Below are positions 12,801 to 22,432 of a DNA stretch of 64,000 bases, piece after piece (position 1 is the stretch's first letter; every line of letters starts with the position of its first letter). The DNA comes from Bolinopsis microptera (Eukaryota; Ctenophora; Tentaculata; Lobata; Bolinopsidae). The notes under the pieces are model-generated. The model had not been told where the DNA came from and did not search any database. It saw nothing but the letters and a program-made list of their open reading frames with translations. The translations under genes were made by a program, and so were the position numbers. The stretch covers positions 12,117,453-12,181,452 of the forward strand of contig NC_087084.1 of assembly GCF_026151205.1 (NCBI RefSeq), given 5' to 3'.

Positions 12801-15800
12801 ATATGTTTTATGCTGCTTTGTATATATGTACTCACAGTGAACATTATGTTGATCAACCTGCTCATTGCTATTTTCTCGAACACTTATTCTGATTCTAAAG
12901 CCAAATCGGGTACGTGGATTTTTGATAGCATGACTTTTTTGTTTTAAGTTCAAAAGATACTGATTGCTCGATTGTTAGTGGGCACTTGAGCTATATTAAT
13001 TGTTCTGACACATGACACATTGATAGCCACTAACCCTTATCTTAGAAAAAAAAACTCTTCACCTTCACATATAAATCCAGTGAACTTATTAAGTTAATAA
13101 GTTCACTGGATTTATCTTAATGTGTTAATAATAATATTAATATTGATAATGCTAACCCATTGCAGGTATAATCTACAAAACACAGCGGGCTAGTGTAATA
13201 GTTGAGTTTGAAGAGAGACCGTGGCTGCCAAACCCTCTCAGTCTTATCTATTTTGCCTGTGTTTCTCCCTTCAAGATGCTGAAGAGTTGCTGTGGGAAGC
13301 AGCGGCGTTACAGCAGCGCCAGGAAGGGTAAACATGGAATTTATCGTGTGTTTTTTTTTTGATAATTGATTTTTAGATAGTAAAAATTTGTACAAAATTT
13401 GAACTAACTTAAAGTACAAATTATTGTAGTACAGAAATCTTTTTTGGAGATTTGAGTCTTTCACGCATTTATTTATCAGACAGTAGGAAAGCATCAGACT
13501 CTAATACAGCCGCTCGTGCGCGGAGAGCTCAACTAATAGAAGCTGAATGCATGGTGTTACACCTCAAAAAAGAAACCAACAAGAAGGATGGACTTGTCAT
13601 TTTAGAAGCTCAGAACAAGAAAATTTCATCCGCAGTCGAAAAAATCGTTAGCGAATTGAAACAAATAACTTTAAAACAGCACAAAGAAACTTTATGGGTC
13701 TGACGACGAAGCGGCTCGGTATGAACGCTTTTGGGAGCACAGTATCCCAAGCCATGCAGGCTCATCAAATCCACAAATACTCAGTTCCGCACAAGTATTC
13801 CCTCACTCCAGACGGTTACTCTAAGTACGGCTTCACCCGGGTGCCGGTACCTCGGGATACCATAGACTGGGACACTCCATTAGACTTTTACGATCCGCCC
13901 GAATTCACAGACGAATCAGCCAACACAGACGAGCCATTGTACCCAGATAAACTTCAGTTCAATAATGATAATGGCACTGTTAATAGACTCAGTTATGATC
14001 GGCCATATCGTGTTGATATCACGGATCCTCTTAACGTTCACGGCCGGACGGGTTTGAGAGGAAGGGGGATTTTTCCAAGATGGGGTCCTAATCACTACGC
14101 TATTACTGTCGTCACAAGGTAAAGAGTTTTTAATTACTACGCTATTACTGTCGTCACAAGGTAGTGAATACATCCGTCCGCATAATGAATAATTTATAAT
14201 TTATAATTTTTTTTTTTTTTATCAATAAACTTTCAAATTGTTACACAAATACATCATTTTATTTCAAAGAAAATATCGCCGAATGACCTTACATGCCTTG
14301 ACAAGTGACCGAGTGTAAACAAAATAAGGGACACCGAAACACCAGTTGACCAGTAAACTGATCATAGCAATTACATCGGGCCCTAAATGCACCTATAAGT
14401 GAAGCGATGCTGCAACCAAGGCATGCTAGGTTTATTCCATTGAACTAATAAGGTTACAGCCTAAAATATAAATATAATAAATAACAATGTACCATAAATC
14501 ATAATTATAAACACACTTTATTTAACATATTTTATTAATTATACTTCATATCAATTTATATTTAGACAATATAGTTACATTAAGGTAAATTATTTAACTG
14601 TCAGAGGATGTTATATGGTCGTTTAGAACTGTCCAGAGGTACTTAATTAAATGGGTTTTAAACACGGATGGCCTTGAGATTTCCCTTAATTCATAAGGGA
14701 GTTTATTCCAAAGAATGTGTGCTCTGTAAAAGTAAGACTTAGATATGCCTGAACATCTGGTCTGGCTTGACGTAAGGTTTTGTGGAACTTGAGGAGAAAT
14801 GTCACTAATCATACTGAGATCGTCTAGATGTGATCGCCTTAACCTACTTCCCATGAAACGTCGTAAGTAAGGTGGAAATGTCACAACTGACATGTCATAA
14901 AAAATATTATGAAAATATAATATATCCTTGTAATCAAACCTTACCGAGAGTGGAAGGATATTTAGTTCCTTACACGCTATGAAATACCTTTTTTTGTCCC
15001 TAAGGCTCAAGTAAATATCATTAAGGATCCACTTGATACCTCTTTTTTGTATCGATTCAAGTTTCTCCACCGAGGTTTCTGAATGAGGCCGCCAGACAAT
15101 TGTGCAGTGTTCGAAATGACTTCTAACCTGAGATAGATAGAAGGCCCGACGTTTTTTAGTGTTCTTGGTGAAGTAACATGTTCTTTTTAGAAGGCCTAAC
15201 CTCTGACTAGCCTTAGAGTATATCATATCACAGTGATGTGACCAATCTAACTTACTATTGATATGTACTCCAAGATCTTTTTCAATGTCTGTGTATTCGA
15301 TAGCCGTTTCATTCATTGAGTACACAAAATTAACACTACGATTCATAGAATATGCTCGGGTAATAGAAAGAACGTGACTTTTTGAAGGGTGAAACACCAT
15401 CTTATTATGATGAGCCCAATTTTGAAGACTGTTAATATCCCGCTGGAGCAGCCAATGGTCATCCTGGGACGTGATTCTACGCCATATTTTTGTATCATCA
15501 GCATACATGGTTATATTTGTTTCCGTTGACAAATCCTCTGTAATGTCATTAAGAAAAAGTATAAATAAAGTAGGCCCTAAAATTGAGCCCTGGGGGACAC
15601 CTGATCTAACCTGACAGGGAGCAGACATTTTATTTCCAATGACAACCCTTTGGTATCTGTTTTCAAGGTAGCACTTGAAGAATCTCAGTAGAGATGCATC
15701 AATGTTATATTGTTCTTTGAGCTTCAACAGAATTATGTCGTGGTTGACAGAATCAAAAGCTTTTTGGAAATCAAAGTATATTATGTCAGTGCGAACATTG

Positions 15801-18525
15801 TCATTGAGAGATAGGGCTAAGCTGTCACAGAAATTTACTAGCTGAGTTGTACATGATTTCCTACTCATAAAACCATGTTGACGTTGATCAATAAGATGTT
15901 CACATCGATTGAGCAATTCATCCCGGATTACTTTTTCGTAAACTTTCATAATAATGCTTGTCAGAGAAATTGGCCTATAGTTGTTAACTTCAATTTTAGA
16001 GCCTTTTTTATGAACTGGAACAACGTTTGCCATTTTCCAATCTGCTGGAATACATCCAGTTTTATAAGAAGCTTCAAAAAGGATAGCAAGAGGCTTAGAC
16101 AGGCTCACTGAACAGTACTTTAAAATTCTTCCATGGATATTGTCGGCCCCTTGCGCTTTACTTGGATCAATATTTTCAAGTAAACCTTTGATTTTACAAG
16201 TGTCGAAATTGACCTGAAAATCACGGTCACTGGAAAAGTCGATATCTATATCATAATCACTACCCTCTGTAAACTGTTCGTTAAAATATTTATTGAATAA
16301 CTCACACTGTCCTTGCGGATCGGACCGTAGGCAACCATTGTAGCTGACTGTTTCAGGAATGCGATTAGAGTTTGATTTAGATTTCACAAAAGACCAGAAC
16401 TTTTTGTTAATGAGATTTCTGTTATCATCATCTTCAAAGTTTGCGTCCAATTTTGCATCAACGAGATTTTTAAAATCCCTCCTAGCTTTGGAAAATTTTA
16501 AATATTTTTTTGGATTAGAAGACTGTTTCCATTCGTCATGTAGTCGCTCCTTTTTTCTACATAAATCAAAGACATCTGAGTCAAACCATGGGGGTTGAAA
16601 TTCATCGGAGACAGATATCTTAGGAATATGTGAATTACAATGAGAAGTGAAAATAGTATTGAAAACTGACCAGGCCTCTTCGACTGGTTTACCACTAAGT
16701 AGATGTTCCCAGTTTTCAGAATTCAGTGCATTATTTAAATTGGTCCAATTGGCCCTTTTGAAGCTATAGATTTTTCGTTTGGTAGACTTTTTCTTTCTAG
16801 CGTTAAGTCTTATGTCAAATCTTATCGCATAGTGATCCGACCCACAAATACCATGTTTACTGTCAACAATTAATTCTGATATAATTTCTGGCTTATCCGT
16901 CAAAACTACATCTAGATAAATTATACATTATAAATTTATAATTTATAATTTATAATTTATAATTTATAATTTATAATTTATAATTTATAATTTATAATTT
17001 ATAATTTATAATTTATAATTTATAATTTATAATTTATAATTTATAATTTATAATTTATAATTTATAATTTATAATTTATAATTTATAATTTATAATTTAT
17101 AATTTATAATTTATAATTTATAATTTATAATTTATGATTTATAATTTATAATTTATAATGTATAATGTATAATGTATAATGTATAATGTATAATGTATAA
17201 TGTATAATGTATAATGTATAATGTATAATGTATAATGTATAATGTATAATGTATAATGTATAATGTATAATGTATAATGTAAAATTTTCAGATGGTACCG
17301 GGCTGGAACCGGTAAGCAAGTTCACAGCAAAGAAAGACCAGTTATGGAAGTTTTACTTCTAAAAGACAAGAGCGAAGAGGACAAATACTTTCACATACCA
17401 TCTGTTCAGGTATTTTACAAATACTTTCACATACCATCTGTTCAGGTATTTTACAAATACTTTCACATACCATCTGTTCAGCTATTTTGGTCAACTTGAA
17501 GCTTCTTTTCTAATCCAGACTCTTTATATTTTTAAACAGTGTTCCCTGTAAAAAAAAGAGAAAAAAGAGGCCAGTTTCAATCATTAGGCTTACTGTATCC
17601 AAGGTTCTAATACGGGACCTAAAATAAATTGCTGCAATGCATTACTCATCTACGGTTGACGAAATGGTTCAATCAATGATAACTTGAATTTGTTCTGCAG
17701 CACTGCAATTAAGAAACAAATCCCCAGATCGATACGAACGACCCGAATAGATTCCAGAGTAAGCTGTTTCTTAAGAAGATGTGTTTCAACACACAGCAGT
17801 ACAGAAAATCTGATAATGATACTCATACGAAAAAGAGCATGTTCAGGAATTTGGCCATGGCCAGCCAAGATGATCCTGAACTTGATCGAGCTTTTCAGAA
17901 GCAGAAACAAGTTAGTTTTATTGCTTATTTTTTCATGTACAGAAGTGAAAAGTAAATCATGATTAAGAAATTAATAAGGTTTAATTAAGGCTAAAAAGGC
18001 ATTTAAAATTTATAACCGTCTAAAACTAAATTAAACTAATGTAGGTGTATCGGGGTTATTTTGATGATATCCACAACACTGATAACGCCTGGATGGAAGT
18101 GGATGTTATAAACGTTCACTTTGAGAAACCGCTTGCAGACAGACCTTTGGAGGTTTTTATTTCTTCTGCTTATATCATTTTAAATTCTTATATGCATCCA
18201 TTGTTTATTTTGATTATTCATAACCGTATTCTATTCAAATACGTAAACCTTTGACCTTAGAGTGCAAATGGCTTTACAAATCTGGAGAAAATCCTGGTAT
18301 CTTTGTTATCTTATTTTCAATTTTGTAACCCTTAAACTACTCGTTCTTGGTGTAATTTTTTTCATGATTAGTTACTTATTTCAGCCTGGGTCTCAGATAG
18401 CTTTAGCTTGTTGGCAACGGCTGGACAGCAAGGTTCCTGTTCACAACAATGAAGCGTGGCTGCTGAAGAATACTTGTCATATAAACAAAGCCTTCAATCC
18501 GTACAGTGGGGAATCGCTCCTGTGA
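84..18525 (+). CDS. TRPM2: TRPM2-like cation channel gene, 5' end outside window (31 exons traced)
   Basis: A calcium-permeable plasma-membrane channel of the melastatin TRP family, with a C-terminal NUDT9-homology (NUDT9-H) domain. Exons traced by GT-AG sites and consistent phase: 84-182, 376-487, 650-783, 1300-1437, 1754-1847, 2164-2244, 2467-2553, 3271-3393, 3699-3881, 4195-4310, 4989-5084, 5373-5528, 5728-5841, 5982-6094, 6389-6472, 6616-6844, 7028-7116, 7294-7475, 7640-7793, 10988-11148, 11503-11659, 11924-12080, 12344-12562, 12742-12909, 13166-13327, about 13480-14118, 17292-17409, 17728-17910, 18045-18152, 18385-18525 (stop). The exon at 13480-14118 needs a frame change and may be two exons. 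The order TRPM homology region, six membrane segments, TRP helix, coiled coil, NUDT9-H is that of TRPM2 and of no other TRPM. No start codon is in the window. A poly(A) signal AATAAA lies at 18754. I am very sure of the family; single exon edges are inferred. Confidence 0.93.
793..887. repeat. (TTTCAC)n microsatellite just inside TRPM2-like intron 3
   Basis: Perfect CTTTCA hexamer units, about fifteen copies, begin roughly ten bases downstream of the exon donor at 783/784. The array is pyrimidine-rich on the sense strand. Confidence 0.95.
6098..6288. mobile_element. Tigger/pogo-like MITE abutting a splice donor
   Basis: A 191-bp element with imperfect terminal inverted repeats: the left end CAGTAAAACCCAAATTTACC pairs with the right end GGTAAATCGGGGTTGTTTTA. 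It is flanked by TA (6096-6097 and 6289-6290). Short length, TA target and a CAGTAAAAC-type end are typical of non-autonomous pogo/Tigger elements. No transposase is present. The left TA is the +2/+3 dinucleotide of the donor of the exon ending at 6094. Confidence 0.75.
8726..9505. mobile_element. Harbinger-type MITE (outer element of a nested pair)
   Basis: The terminal inverted repeat GGGACCGTTCACT is perfect for 13 bp at both ends and continues imperfectly. It is flanked by a TAA trinucleotide on each side (8723-8725 and 9506-9508), the 3-bp target of PIF/Harbinger elements. Length is 780 bp and there is no coding capacity. It contains a run of 22 C at 8776-8797 and a second element. Confidence 0.75.
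8811..9395. mobile_element. Mariner-type MITE nested inside the Harbinger-type MITE
   Basis: The termini CCTTACAAGACATTTTT and its exact reverse complement are flanked by TA on both sides (8809-8810 and 9396-9397), as for Tc1/mariner elements. Inside is a direct repeat of about 40 bp beginning CGACGACCGAAATTTTGG at about 8846 and about 9308. There is no ORF of note. Confidence 0.7.
10095..10290. repeat. Minisatellite rich in CACGTG/ACGTGATCAC motifs
   Basis: Units of roughly 33 bp read ACGTGATCACAGTCCTAAAA then TATAGGAGTA, with small changes, about five to six copies. A related pair occurs at 10555-10612. Several units contain CACGTG. It lies in the long TRPM2-like intron. Confidence 0.85.
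10320..10443. mobile_element. Short MITE-like inverted-repeat element
   Basis: GGGAGGTGAACCATATTTC at the left pairs, with one mismatch and a small indel, with GAAAATATGATTCACCTCCC at the right. Both ends are bordered by ACA, which could be a 3-bp target duplication. The element is 124 bp and noncoding. Confidence 0.55.
14206..16920 (-). mobile_element. 5'-truncated LINE (CR1/L2-like) in a TRPM2-like intron
   Basis: A minus-strand retrotransposon copy. Its 3' end has a poly(A) run (T-run on + at about 14207-14220). Its 5' end breaks off inside the endonuclease domain at about 16918. Both edges sit in ATAATTT-type repeat, short at the 3' side and about 230 bp at the 5' side, so it probably inserted into a pre-existing microsatellite. 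It is antisense to the channel gene and should be spliced out. Confidence 0.85.
14594..16903 (-). CDS. LINE endonuclease remnant plus reverse transcriptase, 769 aa
   Basis: The polyprotein copies element RNA into the genome. The frame has no stop. It starts at the first Met after the truncation point, and the frame stays open for a few codons upstream (YLDVVLT). Near residues 21-26 the GSDHYA block is the last catalytic motif of an APE endonuclease; the earlier motifs are missing. The reverse transcriptase has YFDFQKAFD (catalytic Asp about 378), SGVPQGSILGP (about 434-444) and YADD (about 467-470). The C-terminal part is the usual thumb/connection region of CR1/L2-like LINEs. An intact frame suggests recent insertion, but the enzyme lacks a complete endonuclease and cannot be autonomous. 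Confidence 0.95.
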   Translation of the reverse strand: MTDKPEIISELIVDSKHGICGSDHYAIRFDIRLNARKKKSTKRKIYSFKRANWTNLNNALNSENWEHLLSGKPVEEAWSVFNTIFTSHCNSHIPKISVSDEFQPPWFDSDVFDLCRKKERLHDEWKQSSNPKKYLKFSKARRDFKNLVDAKLDANFEDDDNRNLINKKFWSFVKSKSNSNRIPETVSYNGCLRSDPQGQCELFNKYFNEQFTEGSDYDIDIDFSSDRDFQVNFDTCKIKGLLENIDPSKAQGADNIHGRILKYCSVSLSKPLAILFEASYKTGCIPADWKMANVVPVHKKGSKIEVNNYRPISLTSIIMKVYEKVIRDELLNRCEHLIDQRQHGFMSRKSCTTQLVNFCDSLALSLNDNVRTDIIYFDFQKAFDSVNHDIILLKLKEQYNIDASLLRFFKCYLENRYQRVVIGNKMSAPCQVRSGVPQGSILGPTLFILFLNDITEDLSTETNITMYADDTKIWRRITSQDDHWLLQRDINSLQNWAHHNKMVFHPSKSHVLSITRAYSMNRSVNFVYSMNETAIEYTDIEKDLGVHINSKLDWSHHCDMIYSKASQRLGLLKRTCYFTKNTKKRRAFYLSQVRSHFEHCTIVWRPHSETSVEKLESIQKRGIKWILNDIYLSLRDKKRYFIACKELNILPLSVRFDYKDILYFHNIFYDMSVVTFPPYLRRFMGSRLRRSHLDDLSMISDISPQVPQNLTSSQTRCSGISKSYFYRAHILWNKLPYELREISRPSVFKTHLIKYLWTVLNDHITSSDS
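16925..17282. repeat. Heptamer array (TTTATAA)n grading into (TGTATAA)n
   Basis: More than thirty perfect 7-bp units of AATTTAT switch near 17155 to about eighteen units of AATGTAT. The array stops nine bases before the acceptor of the exon starting at 17292. The single-base switch in the unit shows that the second block spread from one mutated unit. Confidence 0.97.
17381..17488 (+). repeat. Triplicated 36-bp exon end with its splice donor
   Basis: Three head-to-tail copies of a 36-bp segment hold the last ten codons of the exon 17292-17409, the donor and the first intron bases. The donor GT is intact after 17409 and 17445; in the third copy it is CT (after 17481). Because 36 is a multiple of three and the copy is open, use of the second donor adds twelve residues. 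Confidence 0.95.
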
Positions 18526-18760
18526 CAAGAACAGTCCGTACCATTTTATAAAACTTCTAGCTCAGTCTAGGAAATTCGGTATTACGAGCTATTGCTGGAA
18601 TCAGTGGCCAAACCTTGTACCTGTTTTGATTTTGATTTTTGTTAGTTTAAGTATTTTAATGAACTTGTATGAAAGCGTTGGGTTGACTTTTTCTTTTAAA
18701 TGGACATTATTTTTTATTCGGCAAGTGAAATTTTAATGCCACTTAGTGCCAATAATAAAT
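18526..18760 (+). other. TRPM2: 3' untranslated region and poly(A) signal of the TRPM2-like gene
   Basis: After the stop at 18523-18525 there is no further homology. AATAAA occurs at 18754-18759, a normal distance for a short 3' UTR. Confidence 0.6.
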
Positions 18761-19865
18761 GTGATATTTCATATAGACTATAGATGTTTTGTTTAAGCTG
18801 TGAAATTATAACAGTGCTATACTATATTCGATTGAAGTTAACAGGCTTGACTGAATAAGAAATGGGATTTAATTCCCAGAAGCTCAGTCAAATTACGATC
18901 GTACAATATATCTATATTATTACGTTAAGTTCTGTGAATGAGATTAAGGGAAACAATTGATGTAATTTTTCTATTTATGAGTTCCAGTACGATTAAGTAT
19001 TGGTAGTGTCGATTTTTATGATATCTGTTGAATGTCTGGTTTCAAAATTTCCGTATAACCTTTCGTGATTTTGAAGTCTTGTAAGAATTTTGATTTTTTT
19101 AGAATTTGAATGATCGTTACTTCCTGAGTATTAGTACTAGTTAACAATTACTTCGACGCCATGAATTAGTACAAAATAAATACAAAAAACACTCGCTAGA
19201 CTTCTAACGTCTTTGCATTATAATTATGCGTGGTAAGTCAAATACAAAAGAACTAGCTAATATATTATAATGAATTTAATTTGGCCTTACTCAGTTACTG
19301 CAGACTCCTTCTTCAGTTTTACGTTCCATACACCAATTCGAAAGGAGTGAGTTGCTCGTTAAGTTGAGCAATTGTCTATCGTTAATAATAATATGTAATA
19401 CCTAATATGACTAACCCAGGTCGCGCTACTTCGCGAAGTAATTAGTAAAACTAAATCGCCTCTAGCTGGATATAGTATATACATATAGCTTAGTAGCCGG
19501 CTAAGAGTATGACTGCATCCTCTATAGTCCGTCAGAATAGAAATTTATATAGGGGTTGTGTACTATGTACCAGTAAATAGGAATTTGACTCTGACGGATA
19601 CATCTACTTTCGCATCGGAAGAAACACAAACATATAACAGCCCTCTCTATATATAGCTATTTTCTAGTTCTACCTGTGAGCTAGCGAGTGGCGATGCTGA
19701 AGTACAAAACTTAACTTCTATGAAGTTTCCCTTTCGGTGCTGTTTTCAGATCAGATTACTAAAACTCTTTTGCTATGGCATATGGGTAAAGAACCCTTGT
19801 ATCACGTCGTGACCCCCATTGTCGTTTTACTAGTAAGCGTTTTACTAGTATCGTGACCACGATAA

Positions 19866-20004
19866 GCCGCGCACTCATGCGCGGCACGTCTACTATACAA
19901 CGTATGACAAAGAACCCACAACCATAGTATCTCAACTAACAACTTCAACCGCGTCTGCACTTGTCATACGTTGTATGACCCGCCGCGCACGATCGAGTGC
20001 GCGG
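19866..20004. repeat. Long imperfect inverted repeat (GC-rich hairpin)
   Basis: GCCGCGCACTCATGCGCGGC followed by CTATACAACGTATGACAA at the left arm is mirrored by TTGTCATACGTTGTATGA and GCCGCGCACGATCGAGTGCG at the right arm. The ends of each arm are themselves palindromic, so a cruciform or a folded transcript could form. Confidence 0.75.
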
Positions 20005-20352
20005 CTCCCCCTGTATGAGTATCGTTGATACATGTTTCGTATCCTTCGGCGGCGCGCGCTTCGCGCGCGAAAAGTGGCATGCAACGTATGTCAAGAGTAT
20101 CGTTGAAACTCTACAGTGAAGCGATCCGACAGTGGGCCGGGGTCACCACGTGATACAAGTTTGCACGTAGTACGTGTACCGTAAGCACATCATTAGGTAC
20201 GTAACGGTAAACCACAACCACGAATTTAAACTTAATTTAAACTGCAATCTTTAAATTGTATGCACTATTATATGCAATACAAAATACTTATTGATCGATA
20301 CGATAACCGATATTAAAGGCATTTGCATTATTTATATTGTTTGAAATTTTAG

Positions 20353-20742
20353 TTGTAGGTTTATACAACCTACCAGGACGCGCGCCGAGTTGGACTCGTC
20401 GACGTCAATATATGGAACAAATATTTTACGAGTATCACCGATTAAAATTTTAGTTGATTAGTTGATATGTTAACAGGTGATACTTTTGATTCACGATGTC
20501 AATCCTTCGCATCTCGCCGATCTGCATACGTGGTTGCGAGAACAGAGAAGCATTATCAATTATTTGATGCGCGCGCGACCCAGCAGTGCATCGCGACCCA
20601 GCAGTGCATCGCGACCCAGCAGTGCATCGCGCTACAAGTAAAGTGATACTCGTAATATTGAATATATAAAATATCTGTTCCATATACAGGACCGTCGACG
20701 AGTCCAACTCGGCGCGCGTCCTGGTAGGTTGTAAACCTACAA
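20353..20742. mobile_element. MITE-like element with about 50-bp terminal inverted repeats
   Basis: The left end TTGTAGGTTTATACAACCTA continues to ACGCGCGCCGAGTTGGACTC; the right end is its near-perfect reverse complement, finishing AACCTACAA. Weaker inverted similarity (ATATTTTACGAGTATCAC against GATACTCGTAATATT) lies further in. Noncoding. A one-ended copy lies at 22380-22432. No clear target duplication, so the superfamily is open. Confidence 0.7.
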
Positions 20743-22379
20743 TTGATATGACATAGCTAGATACGTGCGTTTCAGAACAATTATGAATCAGTGGCTGATT
20801 CATCATTTGTTTCAAATATCAGACACCTTGCACGGCCCGCGCGTAAATATTTAGACCGTCAACCCTGCGCGTGTTTAATTGTTAGGTTATAAGCCAATTC
20901 AATTCCTTTCCAATATAACTGATAACAGGAAAGTTGGGAATTTATAGTAAATTTCCAATTATTCCAAAAAAGCTAAGGCAAAAATTTTATTTTTTGATGT
21001 CCATTGTTAAATGTTAATAAATTAATACATTCGTGCATTTTTTGATTTTTTGTTCATACGTTTTGAAAAAAATTAAACGAGTATCAAATTTTTAAAATTT
21101 TTGGTCAAAGAAAAATTTGACCATTGTTAATGATCTGGCCCGGCGCGCGCTACTTCGTAGCTCGTGCCATAACATTTCGAGAAGAAAGCGGCGCGCGCTA
21201 CTTCGAAGAAATTTAGACGAGTAACATGAACATCCGTCAAAGAAAAATACGCAACTTCATCAATTTTGAAACGTTATCTAATCAAAAGACACAAATTTTA
21301 ATTATTAAATTGTATTAAACGCGTGCAGTGTGCACGTGCGCCAATAAGCGAAGTGCGAACTTGCATGCGCGCGCAAGCTAGGCGCGTTATAATATCAGCT
21401 GCAGCTGACGCCGAGTAGGGTGTTTTGGCCGTTCTAACTTAAGACTTTTATGAATTAAAGCAGCCGTATTGATCTTCCAAACCTACAACTTTCAAGGGCT
21501 ACAATTCGCTGTATTTTGCCGTTAAAACACAACTTGTACTGTTTAACTTCATGATTGGGCCGTAATTCAAAAGCAAGTTAAGAGCGACCATGGTCTTAAG
21601 CGACAGACAGCCTGCAGGCATATGATCCGAATACGAAATATCCTTGTGTTCGGCATTTAATAGCCCTAATTGGTCACTTCGTACCCAGGAAAAGTTACCG
21701 GCTGGTGGTGGTACTAGAGTTGGTTTAATTTAAACATGAAACAGACGGCTTGACCTCGCGCGCGACAACAAGCATGATTTGCACGCGTGGCGTATTCCAA
21801 TGTTCAGGCAGCTACCACGTGACACAATTCAGCCAACCAGAGTACAGAAATCGGCAAAGTTAAAGTTGCAAACTTTTGATCGGCCCGAAAGGGTACTTTT
21901 CTGGAGATTTTGAGATAACTCAACAATTACGTTGTCTTGAATTTTCCTCCTGGAGAGGTAACGTTACTTTTAAAAGAGGAACATGTTACAAAAAACCGGA
22001 ACACGGAAGTCTCCAACTCTTTTACTTTCAAAGTTAAGCCCCATCCGGTCAGGGTTCCTGGGATTATATAAACATAAAATTGTTGTAAAGCTAAACGGGT
22101 AATACTCCTAATATATTTGTTTCAAATTTTACATATTTTGTTCGCGATTTTATATATAATAAATAATATGAACTCTTACACTTGACATTTACTGGGCCGG
22201 AATATACATTCATTCTGGGGTTTAAATTATTACTTTTGTCAACATACCATGTCAGACGCTTTGAAGTCGGCAATTTTTATTTTTAATCATTAATAATATC
22301 GGTTGTTGATAAATAATAAGCGGGATATAAATGCTTTATTCCATTTCATTTTATTTCAAATATTAAACCTTCGACCGCA

Positions 22380-22432
22380 ACGAGTCCAACTCGGCGCGCG
22401 CCGCGCGCGTCTTGGTAGATTATAAACCTACA
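22380..22432. repeat. Partial copy of the 20353-20742 terminal repeat
   Basis: ACGAGTCCAACTCGGCGCGC, a GCGCGC expansion, then CTTGGTAGATTATAAACCTA repeat the right end of the 390-bp element 1.7 kb upstream, with a few changes. Confidence 0.75.

Larger units (their letters stand above)
7028..13327 (+). other. TRPM2: Channel domain, pore and TRP helix of the TRPM2-like gene
   Basis: Membrane segments in order: a pre-S1 hydrophobic helix (7028-7116), S1 (FILNGITYLIFLG running into LYICSIL across the 7475/7640 junction), S2 (YYLIIFVGSTIPIEISQ), S3 (VVDLLAIIVFTIAFTLK, 10988-11148), S4 (YFRLFSSFCFILYSLRF, 11503-11659), S5 (DLFFFLFLLA plus VFTFSYCVASEALL), pore helix and filter (RSYFNVFGDLDIEG, about 11990-12050), a long outer-pore loop (12344-12562) and S6 (VLTVNIMLINLLIAIFSNTY, 12742-12909). 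The exon 13166-13327 holds the TRP helix region (FEERPWLPNPLSLI). The filter reads FGD, whereas vertebrate TRPM2 has FGQ. The intron 7794-10987 is 3.2 kb and full of mobile DNA. Confidence 0.9.
13483..18525 (+). other. TRPM2: Coiled coil and NUDT9-H domain of the TRPM2-like gene
   Basis: About 13483-13690 encodes a heptad-rich helix (QLIEAECMVLHLKKE, ISSAVEKIVSELKQI), the usual TRPM tetramerisation coil. NUDT9-H follows: FTRVPVPRDTIDWDTPL and GRTGLRGRG with WGPNHYAITVVTR (to 14118), WYRAGTGKQV and PVMEVLLLKD (17292-17409), then VYRGYFDDIHNTDNAW (18045-18152) and the last exon. In vertebrate TRPM2 this domain binds ADP-ribose. The Nudix box is not preserved: IPSV stands where the conserved Pro-Gly-Gly should be, and no Arg-Glu-x2-Glu-Glu signature occurs in 17728-17910. 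I infer no ADP-ribose hydrolysis. The frame must change between 13690 and about 13790 with no intron in between. Confidence 0.85.

Noticed and set aside
15875-16598. Plus-strand ORFs within the LINE at 14.2-16.9 kb
   Set aside because: Antisense shadows of the reverse transcriptase frame.
20450-20815. 121-codon minus ORF with RCTAGS repeats
   Set aside because: Spans the 18-bp repeat and one arm of the MITE-like element; no protein character.
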